DNA from: Aquiflexum sp. TKW24L
GTDB lineage: Bacteria > Bacteroidota > Bacteroidia > Cytophagales > Cyclobacteriaceae
Length of the DNA stretch: 64,000 bases
Direction: 5' to 3'
Assembly (NCBI RefSeq): GCF_023502205.1
Contig: NZ_JAMFLG010000001.1
Coordinates: 1-64,000 of the forward strand
In this document: positions 43,982 to 52,651 of the stretch, one piece after another
How the letters are laid out: every line of letters starts with the position of its first letter
Numbering within the stretch: the stretch's first letter is position 1
Position numbers and translations under genes: made by a program
Notes under the pieces: model-generated
What the model was told of the DNA's origin: nothing
The model's input: only the letters and a program-made list of their open reading frames with translations
The model's database searches: none

Positions 43982-44887
43982 ATGCTTATGCGTCTCAAAT
44001 TACGATTATCCTTTATCTCGCTCTGTATTTTACTGTCAATCAATGCTTTTGCCCAAGGCAGTTTTGACCTGATTGCCATAGACCTCAAAAAATCCAATGG
44101 AAAACTGGTTCTTGATTACAATACTATAACCTTGATTACCGACCGGCCCTTGTATGACAATCAGCCTGCTTTTATCAATGACATTCAAATGGCTTTTTCG
44201 GCGGTAGACGAAAAGGGCAACAACGACATTATCATTTACAACTTTGAAAAAGACAAGTTTACCAACCTCACCAAAACTCCTGACAGGAATGAATTTTCGC
44301 CTTCCCTGACGGATTGTGGTTTGTATGTATCTGCAGTCACAGTAGAGCCTGACGGCAAGCAGCGGCTTTGGCTCTATCCAACCAATTTTGGGGAACCGGA
44401 ATTGTTGTATGACGACATCGAACCGGTGGGTTATTACGATTGGTATGACAATAAAGCCGCCATGTTTGTCCTTGGTCAGCCCAACAAGCTCGTCTATCCA
44501 TACAGCAAATCAGAGCTGGTCACTATCAGCGAAAACGTCGGTCGCTCGGTAAAGAAAAGACCCAAAACCAGCATCATTACCTATATCGACAAAAACGTCA
44601 GCAAAGAAGTGGACGGGGTGAAATCCTATGCCATCAAAGGATTTGACATTGAAAAAAGAGCTTATGTCGATTATGGTTTCACTTTTCCCGGTTCGGAAGA
44701 CTTCATTTGGTTGGACAACCAGCTTATTCTGATGGGAAAAGGGGATGACCTGTATATCCGAAAACCTGAAAAAGAGGATTGGGAAAAAGCCGGTTCCATT
44801 ATCTTGGAAGGCTATCAAAACATTACCCGAATGGCCTATTCTGACAAATTGAGGAAGTTGGTGATGGTGATGGAAAGGGTTAGGTAG
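43982..44887 (+). CDS. Exported TolB-like beta-propeller protein
   Basis: This 301-residue protein has a signal peptide (LSFISLCILLSINAFA, cleavage near AFA-QG, about residue 25). Propeller-like repeats follow: KGNNDIIIYNFEKDKFTN, PDGKQRLWLYPTNFGEP and GDDLYIRKPEKEDW have the strand-turn-strand form of PD40/TolB blades, and TPDRNEFSPSLTDCG is typical. It is probably periplasmic; function unknown. The start may be the ATG at 43982 or the one at 43988. It is followed directly by a short tandem repeat tract. Confidence 0.75.
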   Translation: MLMRLKLRLSFISLCILLSINAFAQGSFDLIAIDLKKSNGKLVLDYNTITLITDRPLYDNQPAFINDIQMAFSAVDEKGNNDIIIYNFEKDKFTNLTKTPDRNEFSPSLTDCGLYVSAVTVEPDGKQRLWLYPTNFGEPELLYDDIEPVGYYDWYDNKAAMFVLGQPNKLVYPYSKSELVTISENVGRSVKKRPKTSIITYIDKNVSKEVDGVKSYAIKGFDIEKRAYVDYGFTFPGSEDFIWLDNQLILMGKGDDLYIRKPEKEDWEKAGSIILEGYQNITRMAYSDKLRKLVMVMERVR

Positions 44888-44962
44888 GTAAGTGGTAAGA
44901 GGTAAAAGGTAAGTGGTAAGAGGTAAAAGGTAAGTGGTAATAGGTAGAAGGTTAAAGGTTGA
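44882..44962. repeat. Short tandem repeat tract GGTAAGTGGTAAGAGGTAAAA
   Basis: A roughly 21-base unit (GGTAAGTGGTAAGAGGTAAAA) made of GGTARRW sub-units is repeated about three times immediately after the stop of the propeller gene, ending GGTAGAAGGTTAAAGGTTGAAAGG. The plus strand contains no C in the tract, a strong strand asymmetry. No coding role is apparent. Confidence 0.8.
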
Positions 44963-45008
44963 AAGGTATGGACCTGCTATCTGGCCGTATCTAAATTCCA
45001 TCAGCAAT

Positions 45009-45455
45009 TTAAAACATCCAGTATTTTCCTGATTCGTTGGCAGGCTTTGCGAGAAGGATAATGATGAATACAGCCGAAAGGATCAAAATTCCGAATAATA
45101 AAGCAAACATGGATACGGTTTTGGCCCTGTCAAATACCCTGACTCTTGCCTGTACGATATGTTGTAATTTTAACTCATGGTACTTGACTTTTGGGAATTC
45201 CAACAGAGGTCGTTCTGGAGTGATATAGCCCGAAATACTTTGGTTTGACTTCTTTTCTACCAAAAAATAAAGCTCTGACTTGTCCACCAAAATGATGTGG
45301 TATTCTTTGTTTTCCTGAAAAGGCACCAAGGTATCATATCCGGAAAAGGAAACGTGGGGAGGTAGGTTGTATATCTTGGACAAGTCCTCGTACTTGGTAC
45401 AAGACAAGGAAAAAAGTCCAAAAAACAGACAGAAAAGTTTTAGTTTGGCCCCCAT
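45009..45455 (-). CDS. Small lipoprotein with C-terminal membrane helix (family member 1)
   Basis: The 148-residue protein has a lipobox FSLSC near residue 19, so the N-terminus should be lipidated. A beta-rich middle follows (KEYHIILVDKSELYFLVEKK, HELKLQHIVQARVRVFD), then a C-terminal membrane helix (about 113-135, VSMFALLFGILILSAVFIIILLA). It shares this layout with three nearby proteins at 46568, 47328 and 47879, but lacks their clear IPLE motif. Function unknown. It lies on the minus strand beyond a possible leader hairpin (45483-45514). Confidence 0.65.
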   Translation of the reverse strand: MGAKLKLFCLFFGLFSLSCTKYEDLSKIYNLPPHVSFSGYDTLVPFQENKEYHIILVDKSELYFLVEKKSNQSISGYITPERPLLEFPKVKYHELKLQHIVQARVRVFDRAKTVSMFALLFGILILSAVFIIILLAKPANESGKYWMF

Positions 45456-45482
45456 AGTTCAAGTCGTTTTATTTACCTGATA

Positions 45483-45514
45483 AAATTAAAAAAAGCCCTT
45501 CACTTGAATAGGGC
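45483..45514 (-). terminator. Possible intrinsic terminator or leader hairpin on the minus strand
   Basis: On the minus strand GCCCT (45514-45510), a ten-base loop and AGGGC (45499-45495) are followed by a T-rich run (45494-45483). It lies just upstream of the lipoprotein gene at 45455, so it would either stop antisense transcription or attenuate the gene. The stem is only five base pairs. Confidence 0.4.
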
Positions 45515-45655
45515 ATTCCAAATTTTTAATAATTGATTTGGGCCAAAGCAATTTTATATTTTAGTAAAAATCAGTTTAACTTCCATTTTAATCTATAATA
45601 GACCTGAATTTCATCTATTAAAAAAGACACAAGATTCAAGACTTGGTTACTCGGG

Positions 45656-45715
45656 AACAATGACAACAATTACAACCACTACAACAATTACAACGACTAC
45701 AACAATGACAACAAA
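45656..45715 (+). repeat. ACAACAATTACAAC-type low-complexity repeat
   Basis: About 60 bases consist of imperfect repeats of ACAACAAYKACAACSACT, with almost no G, directly upstream of the ATPase gene at 45756. One reading frame gives an Asn/Tyr/Asp repeat, another gives Thr/Ile/Met repeats starting at the ATG at 45660, but both end shortly after and neither joins the ATPase frame. It may be untranslated leader or a relic of a repeat protein. Confidence 0.6.
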
Positions 45716-45755
45716 GAAAAAGATATCCCCGTAGTTAAAATAATCCTCTTAAACA

Positions 45756-46541
45756 ATGTACTACCTCAGTCAAATCAACCTTCCTTCAGGGTCTCAATCC
45801 TATTTTCCTTTTACCTTACCAGCATTTAGGGAGTTGGGGTCAATGTCATTTACTACCCCTGTTACGGTGTTTGTTGGTGAGAATGGATCAGGCAAATCTA
45901 CTTTGCTTAAAGCATTGGCAATCAAGCTTAACCTTCCAGCAATCGGAAGTAATGATCTAGAAAGAGATGAAACGTTGCAGGGAGTAAAAGCATTCGGTGA
46001 AGCCATCATAACTTCATGGAAGAAGAAGGCTTACAGAGGTTTCTTTTTTAGGGCGGAGGATTATTTTGGATTTGTAAAGCGTCTCCGCAATTTGGATCAA
46101 GAACTGAAAGGCGACATTGTAGATTTTGAAAAAAGATTGAGCGGCACAGGGTTGAAGTTGGCCGTCGGCGCGGTCCATGGTCAAAAGGAAGCTTTGCTTC
46201 GCAAATACGGGGACCTGACAGAAGTCTCTCATGGGGAAGGGTTCTTAAAGGTGCTTCAGGGCAGACTGCAGGCGGAAGGAATCTACCTGATAGACGAACC
46301 GGAAGCGGCACTTTCTCCGCAACGACAGTTGGCACTATTTTCTTTGATCAAGAACCTCTCCGAAAATCACGGTTGCCAGTTCATTATTGCCACCCACTCT
46401 CCTATTCTGATGACCCTACCCAAAGCTACTATTTATCAGTTTTCAGATTCAATCCAAAAAGTCAAGTATGAGGATACCGAACACTTTACCATCATGAAAA
46501 ACTTCCTCAACAACCCTGATGCATTTTTGAGGTATTTGTAA
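45756..46541 (+). CDS. AAA/ABC-type ATPase, stand-alone
   Basis: This 261-residue ATPase of the predicted-ATPase (AAA_21/AAA_23-like) group has Walker A GENGSGKST at about 41-49, a signature-like VSHGEGF near 158, Walker B GIYLIDEPEAALSP at about 173-186 and the switch His in IATHSPIL near 214. The short length, without coiled-coil arms or a TOPRIM domain, matches the small solitary ATPases of this family whose function is not defined. It has no partner nuclease or toxin nearby. A low-complexity tract precedes it by 41 bases. Confidence 0.85.
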   Translation: MYYLSQINLPSGSQSYFPFTLPAFRELGSMSFTTPVTVFVGENGSGKSTLLKALAIKLNLPAIGSNDLERDETLQGVKAFGEAIITSWKKKAYRGFFFRAEDYFGFVKRLRNLDQELKGDIVDFEKRLSGTGLKLAVGAVHGQKEALLRKYGDLTEVSHGEGFLKVLQGRLQAEGIYLIDEPEAALSPQRQLALFSLIKNLSENHGCQFIIATHSPILMTLPKATIYQFSDSIQKVKYEDTEHFTIMKNFLNNPDAFLRYL

Positions 46542-46567
46542 AGAATTATAAATCAAAAAAGTCAACC

Positions 46568-46978
46568 TTAAGAAAAAGCACCTCCAAAGGCCATAATATA
46601 GAGCACAAATGCAAGGGCAGCTGCTCCTAATGGAATCCCAAGTGTTTTACCCAAACTGAATTTCTTGAGCTCAATTTGCTGGATTTCCTCTAAAGGAATG
46701 GAAGAATCATAATGTTTGAAACTACCCGAAGCAGCGGAATCACGATGGATTTCACCAAAAATCTGACTATCCTCCACCCTTTCAAATACTAGGTAAACTT
46801 TAGAGCCATCTTTTTTGGTGATCTTGACCTTATCTCCAGGTTGGAGGGTTTCCAAAGGAATTCCGGAGGTTTTATCTGGTCCTGAAGACTCAACCACATT
46901 TTTGTAGGAGGTGCAGGAAAACAGCGAAAAGCTGAAAACCAAAATCAAAACAACATTAATTTTTAAAATGCTTTTCAT
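46568..46978 (-). CDS. Small lipoprotein with C-terminal membrane helix (family member 2)
   Basis: The start is set at Met 46978 (MKSILKINVV), because the upstream extension MSVTFLSN lies before the signal. Lipobox FSLFSC is near residue 22. The mature domain has LQPGDKVKITKKDGSKVYLVF and SSIPLEEIQQIELKK, a small barrel-like beta module, then a membrane helix (about 110-132, LGIPLGAAALAFVLYIMAF). It is one of four related genes between 45009 and 48604. An envelope location is clear; function unknown. Confidence 0.7.
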   Translation of the reverse strand: MKSILKINVVLILVFSFSLFSCTSYKNVVESSGPDKTSGIPLETLQPGDKVKITKKDGSKVYLVFERVEDSQIFGEIHRDSAASGSFKHYDSSIPLEEIQQIELKKFSLGKTLGIPLGAAALAFVLYIMAFGGAFS

Positions 46979-47002
46979 ATTGCTGAGGAAAGTAACAGAC
47001 AT

Positions 47003-47327
47003 AGACGAAATAAACGGAGCTTAGAAATCTTAATTAAGTGCCTTCTAATAAAGTTAAAAGTATACTTGGTTTCTTTTTGTTTTTATTTCCAATTTTTCAA
47101 AATTACCTTAGCTTTTACTTTTTACGGACAAGGATAAAAATATCAAAATCATATTCAAACTGCCGATTTCAAATTATCGATCGGAAAAAAAATAAATAAG
47201 ACCGGAATATTGAAATCTTGTTGATTGAATAACTCTAGTCAACTGAGTCAGTTGACAATTTTGCTTTTATTCAGAACCTTCCGGAATACCATTCTTGCCC
47301 TTGATTCTTGAAGCTAAGTACATTATT
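47003..47327. other. Intergenic region between lipoprotein paralogues
   Basis: About 325 AT-rich bases lie between two related minus-strand lipoprotein genes. The palindrome-like AACTGAGTCAGTT near 47238-47250 is the only ordered element I see; it is not followed by a T-run. No gene is apparent. Confidence 0.4.
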
Positions 47328-47750
47328 TTATCTATTGATTGCCGGTAAATAGAATACTAAAAGTATAACTCCTGATATTGCCCAAAGTACGACTGCCCGT
47401 AAATCCTTTCTTAAAACTTGCACCTTTAAAATTTTTTCCAAAGGGATATCTAAATTATAAGGTTCTGTATTTCCTGCAACTTTATAGTCCACCCAGACTT
47501 TCCCACTAAGGATTTTTTCCTCAAAAGAACCGTAGAGCATATAATACTTTTCTCCTGTGGTAAGTTTTACTAGTATTTTCTCTCCCTCTTTAATTTTATC
47601 AAATTCGCTTTCTGCAACAAAAAACCCCTCTTGGTTTTTACAAGTTTTTGGATCCAGTTTTTCAACATTTCTATAGCTTTTGCAGCTAACTGTCAGTATG
47701 AAAAATATCAAAATCAAATTCAATCTGCTGATTACAAATTTATTTTTCAT
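47328..47750 (-). CDS. Small lipoprotein with C-terminal membrane helix (family member 3)
   Basis: This 140-residue protein has a signal with lipobox ILTVSC (Cys near residue 23), then SYRNVEKL, which parallels SYKNVVES of member 2. The module IKEGEKILVKLTTGEKYYMLY and DIPLEKILKVQVLRKD matches the GDKVKI...IPLEEI pattern. A short C-terminal membrane helix (AVVLWAISGVILLVFYLPA) closes it. It probably arose by duplication with its neighbours. Function unknown; predicted to be anchored at both ends in the envelope. Confidence 0.7.
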   Translation of the reverse strand: MKNKFVISRLNLILIFFILTVSCKSYRNVEKLDPKTCKNQEGFFVAESEFDKIKEGEKILVKLTTGEKYYMLYGSFEEKILSGKVWVDYKVAGNTEPYNLDIPLEKILKVQVLRKDLRAVVLWAISGVILLVFYLPAINR

Positions 47751-47878
47751 AATCTTTTTGTAAGTAATAAGAAAAAGACAATTGGCTTTATTTCTTCATT
47801 TTTGGTTTACCTTATAAGTGGGATTAATTTTAGTCAAATAATAGGTTTGCCTTCAAGTTTTTATCCCTGTTGCTTGCA

Positions 47879-48604
47879 TTAATTTAAATAGATAGGATCA
47901 GTTATATATGCAATAATTATTATTCCTAAGAATGCCCCTGCGATACCAATCGTCAATAAACCTGTACGGGAGAAATTAAAACTTCTAACAGTAATTTCTT
48001 CTATTTCACTTATCGGAATTCCAATCGCTTTGGTTGGCACTTTATTTCTGTCATTTTTATTACTCCCCCATGTATCCCCATAGACGACCCCATCTTTGAA
48101 TTCTTTGAAATACAGATATTGTAGTTCTCCATTTTTTTTCAATATGCTTACCCTACTTCCCATTTTTATTTTATACAAATCCCGGTTTGAGAACTTGGGC
48201 TTTTCATCATTTTTTAATTTGCGACTTTTACCTATTTCTTTGACTTGGCTTATTCTTTTGATTGGAATCGAAAAATCATGAGGGTCAACCTTTTTCAAAT
48301 TATAAGCATCCCTGAAAGCCTGTCCATAGAGCATTCCTTCAGATGCACTTGAAAATAGAATATCTTGGCTGTTTTTGGTTTTATCCGTCACCCTAATTTT
48401 ATCTCCTTGAGCCATACCTTCAAAATAATCCCAAGATAGGGTGTCAGCCGCATCAAGGCCCAAAGTTAGCGGTCTCGATATATCATATAGATTAGTGTAT
48501 GTGACACAGGAATTTGAGCCAATCAGCATTAAAGCAAAAAGCAACAGGGATGTCCTCTTGGATTTCCTTAGCGTCCTTGTTTTTTGAAATGGTAAAGCGC
48601 TCAT
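47879..48604 (-). CDS. Larger lipoprotein of the same family with two beta modules (member 4)
   Basis: This 241-residue protein has a signal and lipobox GSNSC near residue 33, followed by VTYTNLYD. It contains the family module twice: MAQGDKIRVTDKTKNSQDILF with FSIPIKRISQVKEI, and IKMGSRVSILKKNGELQYLYF with IGIPISEIEEITVRSF. A C-terminal membrane helix follows (LLTIGIAGAFLGIIIIAYI). Thus the larger size comes from an internal module duplication. Function unknown. It is the first of the minus-strand paralogues. Confidence 0.7.
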   Translation of the reverse strand: MSALPFQKTRTLRKSKRTSLLLFALMLIGSNSCVTYTNLYDISRPLTLGLDAADTLSWDYFEGMAQGDKIRVTDKTKNSQDILFSSASEGMLYGQAFRDAYNLKKVDPHDFSIPIKRISQVKEIGKSRKLKNDEKPKFSNRDLYKIKMGSRVSILKKNGELQYLYFKEFKDGVVYGDTWGSNKNDRNKVPTKAIGIPISEIEEITVRSFNFSRTGLLTIGIAGAFLGIIIIAYITDPIYLN

Positions 48605-48881
48605 AAATTTTTGGATTAATCCAAATTTATGAAAAGTAAAAAAAGGAATGAAAAAATTTTAAACTTAAAAGCAGCAATATTTACTAATATAATTTTTCAA
48701 TTTAGGATTTTTTACTTATCTGCATTTATCAAAATTATGTAAAATATGTCCTATGATGAACTAGTTGAATAGGTATCTTCTATCATAGGACTATGATGTA
48801 ACTGAGCTCAAGTCAAGCAGTTGCCTTTATGGCCCTTGAATAAAATAAATACTAAGCACCTTCTTAGATTCGCCTTTCCCA

Positions 48882-50438
48882 TCAAGGCGCCATCATCACG
48901 TACTCATACGTACTTTGCAGTCCAAGAGGAATCCCCAATGTCCAATACAACAACAAGAATAAGGTCCAGGTCACGAGCAACACGATAGAATACGGCAACA
49001 TCATGGAAACCAAAGTTCCGATCCCGGTGGACTTGACATACCGTTGGCAAAAGACGACAATCAAAGGAAAATAAGGCAGCAAAGGTGTAATGATATTGGA
49101 AACGGAATCCCCTACCCTATATGCCGCTTGGGTCAAATCCGGTGAGATTCCCAACTGCATCAACATCGGCACAAAAATCGGACTGATCAAAGCCCACTTT
49201 GCAGAAGCCGAACCCACCAATAGATTGACAAAGGAAGTCAATATCACAATTCCAACTATGGTAATCTGGGAGGGAAGGTTCATCGATTGAAGGAAATTAG
49301 CACCTTTCAGAGCAGTCAGTGCTCCAATATTGGATTTTCCAAAAGCATCAATAAACAAAGCACAGAAAAAGGCCATCACAATATAATAAGCCATACTTCC
49401 CATGGCCTTGCTCATGGAAGCGACCATGTCTTTCATGCTTTTGTATGTCCCTGCTGCAAATCCATATATTAAACCGGGAATCCAGAATAATATAAATATC
49501 AAGGGCACTATGGATTTCATTAACGGTGCATCTCTTGATGTGATCTCACCCGTGGCATCCCTCATGGCAGAATCCTGTGGCAAAGCCCAAAAGAAAAGTC
49601 CAATAATACAAAGGAACATGATTCCAAAAGCAATCCAAAAAGCCATTTTCTCCCTTTCATTTAGGATTTCTATTTTTGGAATATCCTCAAGATTATCGTC
49701 AACAATCACATTCTTATTTAATCTTGGTTCTACCACACGGTCAGTAAGGAACCAGACTACCATGACCACCAGCAAACTTGAAAGGCCTGTGAAAAAGATA
49801 TTGTTTAAAGGATTAAGCACAATCTCCGGATCAATGATCTGAGCGGCAGACTGCGTAAAGCTTTGGATTAAAGGATCAATACTTGATGGAATAAAATTGG
49901 CACTGAATCCACCGGAAACCCCAGCAAATGCTGCTGCTATCCCTGCAAGGGGATGTCTGCCTGCGGCATAAAAAATCACACCTCCCAATGGAATCACCAA
50001 GACATACCCCGCATCCGCTGCAGTATGACTCACGATAGCCACCAAGACCAAAATCGGTGTCAACAACATTTTTGGAGTCACACCCAATAAAAACTTCAAG
50101 CCAGCATTGATAAACCCGGAATGCTCCGCCACACCCACACCCAACATAGCAAGCAATACCACTCCCAAAGGTGGGAAATTGATAAATACTCCCGTCATAT
50201 TGGCAAAAAAAGCGGCAAACTGGGTCCCTGTCAGGAGGTTTTGAACACGGAGTTCACCCCCACTTCTTGGGTCCACCGCACCAAAGTCAATGGGTGAGAG
50301 TAAGGCCGAAAGCAGCCAGGTAAATAGCATCAATATCAAAAAGAGGATGGCCGGATCAGGAAGTGTGTTTCCTGCCTTTTCTATAAAATCCAAAAATCTG
50401 TCCAAAAAGGTTTTGGGTTTTTTCTCGTTATTGCTCAT
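48882..50438 (-). CDS. AbgT family transporter
   Basis: This 518-residue polytopic inner-membrane protein of the AbgT family (p-aminobenzoyl-glutamate uptake or antibacterial efflux) starts with MSNNEKKPKTFLDRFLDFIEKAGNTLPDP, where RFLDxIEKxGNxLPxP is the family's hallmark. Motifs include HTAADAGYVLVIPLGG, FIPSSIDPLIQSF, NLLVGSASAKWALISPIFVPML and PLLPYFPLIVVF. About 11-13 hydrophobic helices and two re-entrant hairpins fit the family. The start at 50438 is used rather than the adjacent upstream Met. It is divergently transcribed from the EEP gene. Confidence 0.92.
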   Translation of the reverse strand: MSNNEKKPKTFLDRFLDFIEKAGNTLPDPAILFLILMLFTWLLSALLSPIDFGAVDPRSGGELRVQNLLTGTQFAAFFANMTGVFINFPPLGVVLLAMLGVGVAEHSGFINAGLKFLLGVTPKMLLTPILVLVAIVSHTAADAGYVLVIPLGGVIFYAAGRHPLAGIAAAFAGVSGGFSANFIPSSIDPLIQSFTQSAAQIIDPEIVLNPLNNIFFTGLSSLLVVMVVWFLTDRVVEPRLNKNVIVDDNLEDIPKIEILNEREKMAFWIAFGIMFLCIIGLFFWALPQDSAMRDATGEITSRDAPLMKSIVPLIFILFWIPGLIYGFAAGTYKSMKDMVASMSKAMGSMAYYIVMAFFCALFIDAFGKSNIGALTALKGANFLQSMNLPSQITIVGIVILTSFVNLLVGSASAKWALISPIFVPMLMQLGISPDLTQAAYRVGDSVSNIITPLLPYFPLIVVFCQRYVKSTGIGTLVSMMLPYSIVLLVTWTLFLLLYWTLGIPLGLQSTYEYVMMAP

Positions 50439-50520
50439 AAACAATTAAATTGGGGTTTGATAAAAATAGTAAGCTTTTACAATTATCATATCATTTCCCT
50501 CCTTCTTTCTCTGATTTAAA

Positions 50521-51477
50521 ATGTCTGTAAACCTATTCTCCCCTCCTGTTGAAATCAAAAAAGAACTTAAAAACTTCTGTGCCTTTTTGGATAAAACTAT
50601 TCCCGCAAAAAAACTTGATAAAAATGTCCTTATCTGCACCTGGAACATCAGGATGTTTGGTGACATCACCATGAAATGGCAGTCGGGTGATACAGACAGC
50701 CCCAAACGGGATGCCCATGCCCTGCTTTGCATTGTCGAGATCATCAAAAGGTTTGACATCATCGCCGTCCAGGAAATACGCGGCAATTTCAAAGGATTGA
50801 GAGAAACTATGCACCTGCTCGGGTCAGACTGGAGCTTTTTGATGACAGATGTCACCGCAGGATTCAAAGGAAACAATGAAAGACTTGCCTTTATCTTTGA
50901 TACCCGCAAAGTCAGATTGTCCGGGCTTGCCTGTGAGATCGTTATCCCGGATGAGGTTTTAGAGAATAACAAAGCGATCGGAGAAGGTGCGTTGCAAAGA
51001 CAATTTGCTCGGACTCCCTATGGGGTAAGTTTCAAGGCCGGGAAAAGTACCTTTGTTTTGTTGACGCTACATGTTCTTTTTGGATCCAAATCAAAGGATA
51101 GGGTTGGCGAGATCCAAGCCATCGCTGACTGGATTTATGATTGGTCAAAAGAAATGGCTTCATGGAACCATAGCCTGTTGACCTTGGGAGATTTTAACCT
51201 GATGAGAAAGGGAGATCCAACCTTTGATGCCTTTATCTCCACCGGACTTTTTATCCCGGATGACCTTCAGCAGCAAGACAGAACCGTATTTAAAAAAACA
51301 AATACATTTTATGATCAAGTTGCTTGGTTTGAAAATAATCTCAACCTTACATATGTTCAGGGGGGAACAGTTGATTTTCGCGACCATGTACTCAAGGATA
51401 GGAACTATACAATTTCTCAATTATCTTTCAGGCTTTCTGATCACTTTCCACTTTGGACTGAATTTCTTACACAATAA
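50521..51477 (+). CDS. Endonuclease/exonuclease/phosphatase (EEP) family protein
   Basis: This 318-residue protein has the EEP metal-dependent phosphodiesterase motifs in order: CTWNIRMFG near 40, IIAVQEIRG near 83 (metal-binding Glu), LLTLHVLFG (general His region) near 184, LLTLGDFNLM near 221 (Asp/Asn) and the C-terminal LSDHFPLW (catalytic His) near 308. There is no signal peptide, so it is probably cytoplasmic. The substrate could be DNA, phospholipid headgroup or sugar phosphate and cannot be told. The next gene follows by eight bases. Confidence 0.85.
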   Translation: MSVNLFSPPVEIKKELKNFCAFLDKTIPAKKLDKNVLICTWNIRMFGDITMKWQSGDTDSPKRDAHALLCIVEIIKRFDIIAVQEIRGNFKGLRETMHLLGSDWSFLMTDVTAGFKGNNERLAFIFDTRKVRLSGLACEIVIPDEVLENNKAIGEGALQRQFARTPYGVSFKAGKSTFVLLTLHVLFGSKSKDRVGEIQAIADWIYDWSKEMASWNHSLLTLGDFNLMRKGDPTFDAFISTGLFIPDDLQQQDRTVFKKTNTFYDQVAWFENNLNLTYVQGGTVDFRDHVLKDRNYTISQLSFRLSDHFPLWTEFLTQ

Positions 51478-51485
51478 AACAACCT

Positions 51486-52403
51486 ATGATAACCTCAAAA
51501 AAAAACTACCTATTTGCTTTCATTACTATCTTTTTTGCTTACCAAGCCCAGTCTCAGGAAATGGACAGAGGTAGCGTCGTCGTGAAAAACGCAACATTGG
51601 TCAAAGTTGGAGAAGGCTACACCTTTACGGAAGGGCCTGCCGTCCACCGGACAGGTGATGTTTACTTCACAGACCAACCCAACGATAAAATTTATAAATG
51701 GTCTGCAACCAAAAATGAAGTAACCTTATTCCAAGAGGGTACCAAAAGGTCAAACGGCATGTATTTCGATAGGAATGATGTTTTGATTTCATGTGCAGAT
51801 TTGGAAAACCAACTCATTGCCATTGATGATAAAGGAAATTCGAAAGTCTTGATTGAAAATTTCAAAGGAAAAAGGCTCAATGGCCCCAACGATGTCTGGA
51901 TCGCCCCTAATGGTGGCATGTATATCTCTGACCCATTATACAAAAGAAAGTGGTGGACCGGCAGAAGTCCGGAAATGGAACAGGACGGCCAACACCTTTA
52001 CTATTTGGCGCCGGACAGAATTCAGTTTTTCAGAGTGGATGAAAAGCTCGTCCAACCAAACGGTTTGGTGGGAACACCCGATGGCAAGAAACTGTATGTT
52101 GCCGATATTGGTGATAAAAAAACATACGTCTACGAGATCGAAGAAGATGGTTATCTTAAAAACAGAAAGCTTTTTTGCGAAATGGGCTCGGATGGAATGA
52201 CAATCGATAACAAAGGCAATGTCTACCTCACCGGCAAAGGCGTCACAGTCTTCAATCCAAAAGGGGAGCAGATTGCATACATTCCTGTTGAAGAAAGTTG
52301 GACAGCCAACGTAGTCTTTGGAGGTACGGAGCGCAAAACTCTCTTCATCACTGCCTTGGATAAAGTCTATACATTGGATATGAAAGTTAGGGGAGTTTGG
52401 TAA
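51486..52403 (+). CDS. SMP-30/gluconolactonase-like beta-propeller hydrolase, exported
   Basis: The 305-residue protein has a signal peptide (LFAFITIFFAYQAQS, likely cut near residue 23) and a six-bladed SMP-30/gluconolactonase propeller. Motifs are FTEGPAVHRTGDVYFTDQPND (metal-binding Glu), KRLNGPNDVWIAPNGG (Asn), YISDPLYK and LVQPNGLVGTPDGKKLYVAD (Asn and Asp). It probably hydrolyses a sugar lactone in the periplasm. It shares a transcript with the EEP gene, given the short gap. Confidence 0.88.
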   Translation: MITSKKNYLFAFITIFFAYQAQSQEMDRGSVVVKNATLVKVGEGYTFTEGPAVHRTGDVYFTDQPNDKIYKWSATKNEVTLFQEGTKRSNGMYFDRNDVLISCADLENQLIAIDDKGNSKVLIENFKGKRLNGPNDVWIAPNGGMYISDPLYKRKWWTGRSPEMEQDGQHLYYLAPDRIQFFRVDEKLVQPNGLVGTPDGKKLYVADIGDKKTYVYEIEEDGYLKNRKLFCEMGSDGMTIDNKGNVYLTGKGVTVFNPKGEQIAYIPVEESWTANVVFGGTERKTLFITALDKVYTLDMKVRGVW

Positions 52404-52430
52404 TAGAATTGGAAAATTGGAAAATTAATT

Positions 52431-52465
52431 TGTCCACGGTCGACGGTCGACAGTCCACTGTGGAC
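52431..52465. repeat. Five tandem heptamers of consensus NGTSSAC
   Basis: TGTCCAC, GGTCGAC, GGTCGAC, AGTCCAC and TGTGGAC follow each other without a gap. Each has the core GT-SS-AC, and the outer ones also form an inverted repeat (GTCCAC...GTGGAC). An ACTG-rich stretch (about 52525-52645) follows up to the ung gene end. No gene lies in this 248-base gap. Confidence 0.75.
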
Positions 52466-52651
52466 ACTTCAAAATCATCAAATCACTCAACTTTTCATAA
52501 TCCCTTAGACTTATTTTGGCCAATGCAACTGACTTCTGCTACTGTTCTTCCCATTCACCGGGACTGTTTACTAAACACTGCAACTGCCTACTTCGACTGC
52601 TTACTGCACTAAGACTGTTCACTGATAACTGCTTACTGCGACTGTGGACTA

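Noticed and set aside
45656-45715. CRISPR-like array in the ACAAC repeat tract
   Set aside because: The units are short and imperfect with no spacers; it is simple low-complexity sequence. No CRISPR array was seen anywhere in the window.
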